This document shows positions 34,956 to 37,457 of a stretch of DNA of 37,457 nt, in pieces; within the stretch, counting starts at the first letter, position 1, and every line of letters begins with the position of its first letter. A model generated the notes under the pieces. It saw only the letters and a program-made list of their open reading frames with translations. It was not told the DNA's origin and searched no databases. A program made the translations under genes and the position numbers. Source of the stretch: Candidatus Gastranaerophilales bacterium (lineage in GTDB: Bacteria; Cyanobacteriota; Vampirovibrionia; Gastranaerophilales; Gastranaerophilaceae); assembly GCA_021199975.1 (NCBI GenBank), contig JAJQHF010000112.1, positions 1-37,457 of the forward strand. The letters run 5' to 3'.

Positions 34956-35621
34956 CTATACAACATTTAACCCGCACCCTGAGCCGCCGAACCCGTTATA
35001 GAAGTTTGCAGCCTGATAAGGGGAGCAAGTAATATAAGCAGGCTGCGGAACGGGTCTAAGAGTGTTAATAATATTAGCGCTTTGAGCCTGCTGTGATAAT
35101 TGAAAATTAGCCGTTTGCAATGCTTGGTTTTGGTCTGCGAGCTTATCTCTAAGAGCTTGTATAGTATTTTGAACCATTAAAGCCCTTGTTTTTTCTCCGT
35201 CCGCATTAATAGCCGTTACGATATCACAAGTATTTTTAGCGTTTTCATATCTAACCGCATCTATATTGCGATTAGTTTCACAGCAGCAATTTTGAGCCGC
35301 AAAACGATTTTCGGCAATTGCCGCATTAGCTGCCGCAAAGCCTTGCAGCATTGTAGTATTTTGAGCATAGAACCCGTCACAAAGCCCGTTTTTAATTCCC
35401 TCTTGACCTCTTAAGAGTGATTGAGTGTCAAAACCCTGCTGTAATTCTGCCTGTGTTAATCCGTTACCGTTACGATTAAAACCGTTACCGCAAAACGCAA
35501 AAATAACAAAGAGAACTATAACCCAAATCCACTCACCGCCGAAGCCGTAACCGTTCCCGTAATTGTAACCTTTGTTCGTAATGGCTGCAACGTCTGCCGC
35601 TGTTAATCCGTCCATTGTCAT
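34956..35621 (-). CDS. virion-associated protein with N-terminal membrane segment and Cys cluster
   Basis: 221 aa. A Gly/Tyr-rich N-terminus (NKGYNYGNGYGFGGEWIWVI) runs into a hydrophobic segment (WVIVLFVIFAFCGNGF), then a long helical part with a NCCCETNRNIDAVRYENAKN block and Gln/Ala-rich helix. Proteins of this build, with the CCCETN...DAVRYE motif, are common in gut phages, always near late genes, with unknown role. The membrane segment and helical body would suit a tail-channel or injection function. Confidence 0.7.
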   Translation of the reverse strand: MTMDGLTAADVAAITNKGYNYGNGYGFGGEWIWVIVLFVIFAFCGNGFNRNGNGLTQAELQQGFDTQSLLRGQEGIKNGLCDGFYAQNTTMLQGFAAANAAIAENRFAAQNCCCETNRNIDAVRYENAKNTCDIVTAINADGEKTRALMVQNTIQALRDKLADQNQALQTANFQLSQQAQSANIINTLRPVPQPAYITCSPYQAANFYNGFGGSGCGLNVV

Positions 35622-35737
35622 AAATGACCGCCTTTCTGTTTTTATTTTTTTTTATTACTTCTACACTGTCACGCAAACAAAAACAAAGATAGATTGCGGA
35701 AAAATCAACACTTTTTTGTGGAATATTTTATTTTACT

Positions 35738-35980
35738 TTATAGGTTTAAACCCATACCCCTAACCGTTTCTTGAACTTGATTAAAATCTATACCTTGAGT
35801 TTTACACAAGTTTATTGCTGTTTGTTTTAATTCTACAGGGTTTTTACCTTTTGACATCTGCATTACCTGCCGAAAAATAGGGTTATTCCCCATTATTTGC
35901 TGCATTAACATCATTGGATTAGGATTGTTTTTTAACTGTCCTATTAACTGAAATATCTGCATCGGATTGCTGCTTAACAT
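35738..35980 (-). CDS. 80-aa Gln/Met-rich protein, unknown
   Basis: ATG 35980. Met/Gln/Asn-rich amphipathic helices (NPMQIFQLIGQLKNNPNPMM, QQIMGNNPIFRQVMQMSKGK, AINLCKTQGIDFNQVQETVR). Start lies 62 bp within the end of the upstream gene. Similar small Met/Gln-rich proteins are found beside the previous type in gut phages. A virion-assembly helper is possible. GGAG lies 14 bases upstream. Confidence 0.6.
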   Translation of the reverse strand: MLSSNPMQIFQLIGQLKNNPNPMMLMQQIMGNNPIFRQVMQMSKGKNPVELKQTAINLCKTQGIDFNQVQETVRGMGLNL

Positions 35981-36398
35981 AATAATCTTTTTTAAACTCC
36001 TCTATTTGTTTTTTTATATAATCTATTTCTTTTTTTATTTCGTTTATTTCGTTTGTTTCACCCGGAATTTCTTTATTTTTATCTTTATTTTTATTTTCAT
36101 CAATAAACAATTTATAAGTTTTAAATTCTAATAAACCGTTATTGCCCAAACCTTTTGTATAAATTTCATTATCAGCTTTGTTAATAAAAGCGGTTATAGA
36201 GCCGTCTAATGCCACTTGCTGGGCATTTGCCTCATCTTTATTCATAACAAATAAAGCCTTTACATTGGGGCTTGCCGTGTTGTTATTAACAGCCGCATAT
36301 TGAGGGTATTGAGCTTCCATTTGCGCCAGTCTTTGCTGTGCATTCATCAACGGATTGTAAAAATAATTAGGATTAGGCATTCCTATATAATTTTGCAT
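35919..36398 (-). CDS. 159-aa protein with central beta domain and coiled-coil end, unknown
   Basis: Start MQNYIGMPNPNYFYNPLMNA, then QQRLAQMEAQYPQYAAVNN; residues about 48-100 form a beta-type domain (KALFVMNKDEANAQQVALDG, KTYKLFID) and the end is a charged coiled coil (INEIKKEIDYIKKQIEEFKK). Small proteins of this type occur near structural genes of gut phages. Overlaps the next gene by 62 bp. Function unknown. Expression starts after the gap with the dyad at 36474-36490. Confidence 0.6.
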   Translation of the reverse strand: MQNYIGMPNPNYFYNPLMNAQQRLAQMEAQYPQYAAVNNNTASPNVKALFVMNKDEANAQQVALDGSITAFINKADNEIYTKGLGNNGLLEFKTYKLFIDENKNKDKNKEIPGETNEINEIKKEIDYIKKQIEEFKKDYYVKQQSDADISVNRTVKKQS

Positions 36399-36473
36399 AT
36401 TATAAAAAACCTTTCATATGTATATATGTGTTTATATTATTATTATGACAGGTTTTTATATAAAAAAATCCGT

Positions 36474-36490
36474 ACTTTTACGCTAAAAGT
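36474..36490. promoter_or_regulatory. operator-like dyad
   Basis: ACTTTTA and TAAAAGT around a CGC centre form a perfect 7-bp dyad in the 106-bp gap between the 76-aa HTH-like gene and the 159-aa gene. It may be a binding site for the 76-aa protein encoded next to it, or a small hairpin. Confidence 0.4.
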
Positions 36491-36504
36491 CTACATTTTT
36501 TTAA

Positions 36505-36735
36505 TCATTCAATCAAATTTTTATAAGTATTTTCCACCTTAGCTAATGCAACATTCTTTTTATTATGATATGCGGATTTTGAAATGTTTAATTTTGCACA
36601 AATATTTTCAACCATTCTCTTATAAATAAAAGTATATTTTAAAAGCCAATATTCCTCCTCAGTAAGGAAAGATTTTTTAAATAAATTTTCTAATTCTATG
36701 TTATTTAAAGCTTTTAAATACGCTTTTATATTCAT
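36505..36735 (-). CDS. 76-aa helical protein with sigma-region-4-like HTH
   Basis: The second half, FLTEEEYWLLKYTFIYKRMV, ENICAKLNISKSAYHNKKNV and ALAKVENTY, reads like region 4 of a sigma factor or a small transcription activator: a helix, then a turn, then a recognition helix. It is the only obvious DNA-binding protein in the late leftward region and therefore a candidate for recognising the promoter family (copies A-D). It follows the DUF1353 gene by four bases. Confidence 0.55.
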   Translation of the reverse strand: MNIKAYLKALNNIELENLFKKSFLTEEEYWLLKYTFIYKRMVENICAKLNISKSAYHNKKNVALAKVENTYKNLIE

Positions 36736-36739
36736 ACGG

Positions 36740-37216
36740 TTATTTTTTCCACCCGCCTTTTATTTTCTGAAAATTATCAACGCTGTGTTTCATCATCCAG
36801 CGTTTGAACCCGTTGACATCCGAACAATAAAGCAATCTTTCAAGTATTATTGTTGATAAATACCTGTTGTTATCTATATATGAATGATTTTCACATAATA
36901 CATCATGTATCATAGAGGGTATTAAAAACTCGGGGCTTGTATTTGCACCTATGAACCGCCAAAAGAAACGGGGTATTGTTGCCCCATCCCATGTGTAGCC
37001 TTTTGGAATGATAAAAGTATATGTTTTCCTATCTGATAATATACCTACGGGTTTTTGAACCGTTATTTTAACCTCTAAATCTTCTTTGTTCAAAAACGGT
37101 TTTTTATCTATTTCCCTGTTCTTGCATTCATCATAGCAGGGCATAGGATAGCTCATTGTAACAGAAGGTTTTTTATCAAACTCTATTATAAGTTCATCAT
37201 CTTTATACCAAATCAT
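36740..37216 (-). CDS. DUF1353 family protein
   Basis: 158 aa. FIIPKGYTWDGATIPRFFWR, FIGANTSPEFLIPSMIHDVL and CENHSYIDNNRYLSTIILER form the DUF1353 signature (G-x-x-W-D-G-A-S/T-I-P-R...HD.L). Family members are frequent in phage late regions and near fibre genes, often taken for virion proteins; the conserved Asp, His and Asp could hold a metal, but activity is not known. It starts eight bases after the join-crossing gene. Confidence 0.8.
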   Translation of the reverse strand: MIWYKDDELIIEFDKKPSVTMSYPMPCYDECKNREIDKKPFLNKEDLEVKITVQKPVGILSDRKTYTFIIPKGYTWDGATIPRFFWRFIGANTSPEFLIPSMIHDVLCENHSYIDNNRYLSTIILERLLYCSDVNGFKRWMMKHSVDNFQKIKGGWKK

Positions 37217-37224
37217 TTTTTTAC

Positions 37225-37457
37225 CTACCCTGCAATCCCTGACAAATCAAGCGTATATTGGAAAGTTTTTGTTTCGTTAGGTGCTATGGTAACGGGGGTT
37301 ATAAGGCTACGGGCTATGAGAGTGTGATTATAATAATAAGAAGAAGTAGTAGAACTATAACCGGTAACAACCCCGATTTCTGATACTGTTAAATTTTCAT
37401 CCGATATATTAGCTATGGAAGCTGTTATAACTTTTGTTAAATTGTCTGCAACAGAAG
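37225..37457 (-). CDS. virion fibre/tail-associated protein, C-terminal part (gene crosses the circle join)
   Basis: Same gene as at 1-377. On the circle the frame passes from base 1 to base 37402 as codon TCG and runs to TAG at 37225-37227; bases 37403-37457 repeat 1-55. This part ends in a beta domain (EIGVVTGYSSTTSSYYYNHT, RSLITPVTIAPNETKTFQYT, LDLSGIAG), typical of a virion tip or interaction domain. Confidence 0.8.
   Translation of the reverse strand, partial: SVADNLTKVITASIANISDENLTVSEIGVVTGYSSTTSSYYYNHTLIARSLITPVTIAPNETKTFQYTLDLSGIAG
37403..37457. repeat. terminal direct repeat (assembly overlap, copy 2)
   Basis: Identical to 1-55. See copy 1. The sequence continues smoothly over the join, so it is not a true terminal repeat flanked by different genes. 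Confidence 0.95.

Noticed and set aside
1-37457. CRISPR arrays, tRNA genes, insertion sequences
   Set aside because: No regularly spaced repeats, no cloverleaf-forming sequences with a T-arm, and no transposase genes were found on reading both strands.

Overview
The window is one complete circular (or circularly permuted) temperate phage genome of about 37.4 kb. Bases 1-55 are repeated exactly at 37403-37457, and a 184-codon leftward gene reads without a break across the join, so the ends are an assembly overlap rather than biological ends. DNA is AT-rich. Virion genes follow the podovirus P22 plan: small and large terminase, portal, scaffold, HK97-type coat, gp4-like adaptor, gp10-like propeller hub, several ejection proteins, short fibre proteins. 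With a P21-type GH24 lysozyme this suggests an AT-rich, probably diderm, gut-type bacterial host. I cannot name the host; a GTCATTGC...GCAATCC palindromic repeat at 20791-20820 resembles a host-genome repeat family and may help identify it.

Layout. The late region is leftward (minus strand): it starts at the terminase promoter near 16830, runs down through portal, scaffold, coat, connector, ejection and fibre genes to base 1, continues across the join from 37402, and ends after small virion-associated and lysis genes (lysozyme at 32926-33363) at a two-way terminator at 32582-32617. Inside it, 12706-13116 is a small rightward island with a secreted repeat protein.

The rightward half starts opposite the terminase promoter. 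At 16941-18220 lies an operon of unknown genes whose DNA is packed with perfect inverted repeats. Then come small HTH regulators around a consensus divergent promoter (18470-19581), and an immunity region (20016-24063) with two paralogous cI/LexA-like repressors, an ORF6N gene, and a cassette of a polytopic membrane protein and a secreted protein flanked by 36-bp direct repeats. From a perfect TTGACA-17-TATAAT promoter at 24035, the early operon runs rightward to 31129: RHH regulator, small proteins, Rad52-like annealing protein, SSB-like small protein, compact tyrosine recombinase behind a pseudoknot leader, replication-initiation protein, YopX, DUF5131 and zinc-binding proteins. A separate unit at 31690-32617 encodes an HTH/coiled-coil/membrane-anchored protein with a structured leader.

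Most notable: (1) the hairpin-packed operon 16941-18220; (2) four ungapped 26-bp copies of a phage-specific extended -10 promoter (core ATGCCCGTTTT) in front of the fibre, scaffold/coat, lysis and one rightward gene block; (3) a pseudoknot whose hairpin loop pairs with the closing strand of a terminator-like T8 element before the recombinase; (4) two repressors lacking the S24 Ser/Lys pair, one with Cys at both positions; (5) the repeat-flanked cassette. Functions of most small genes are unknown, and promoters and RNA structures are read by eye.
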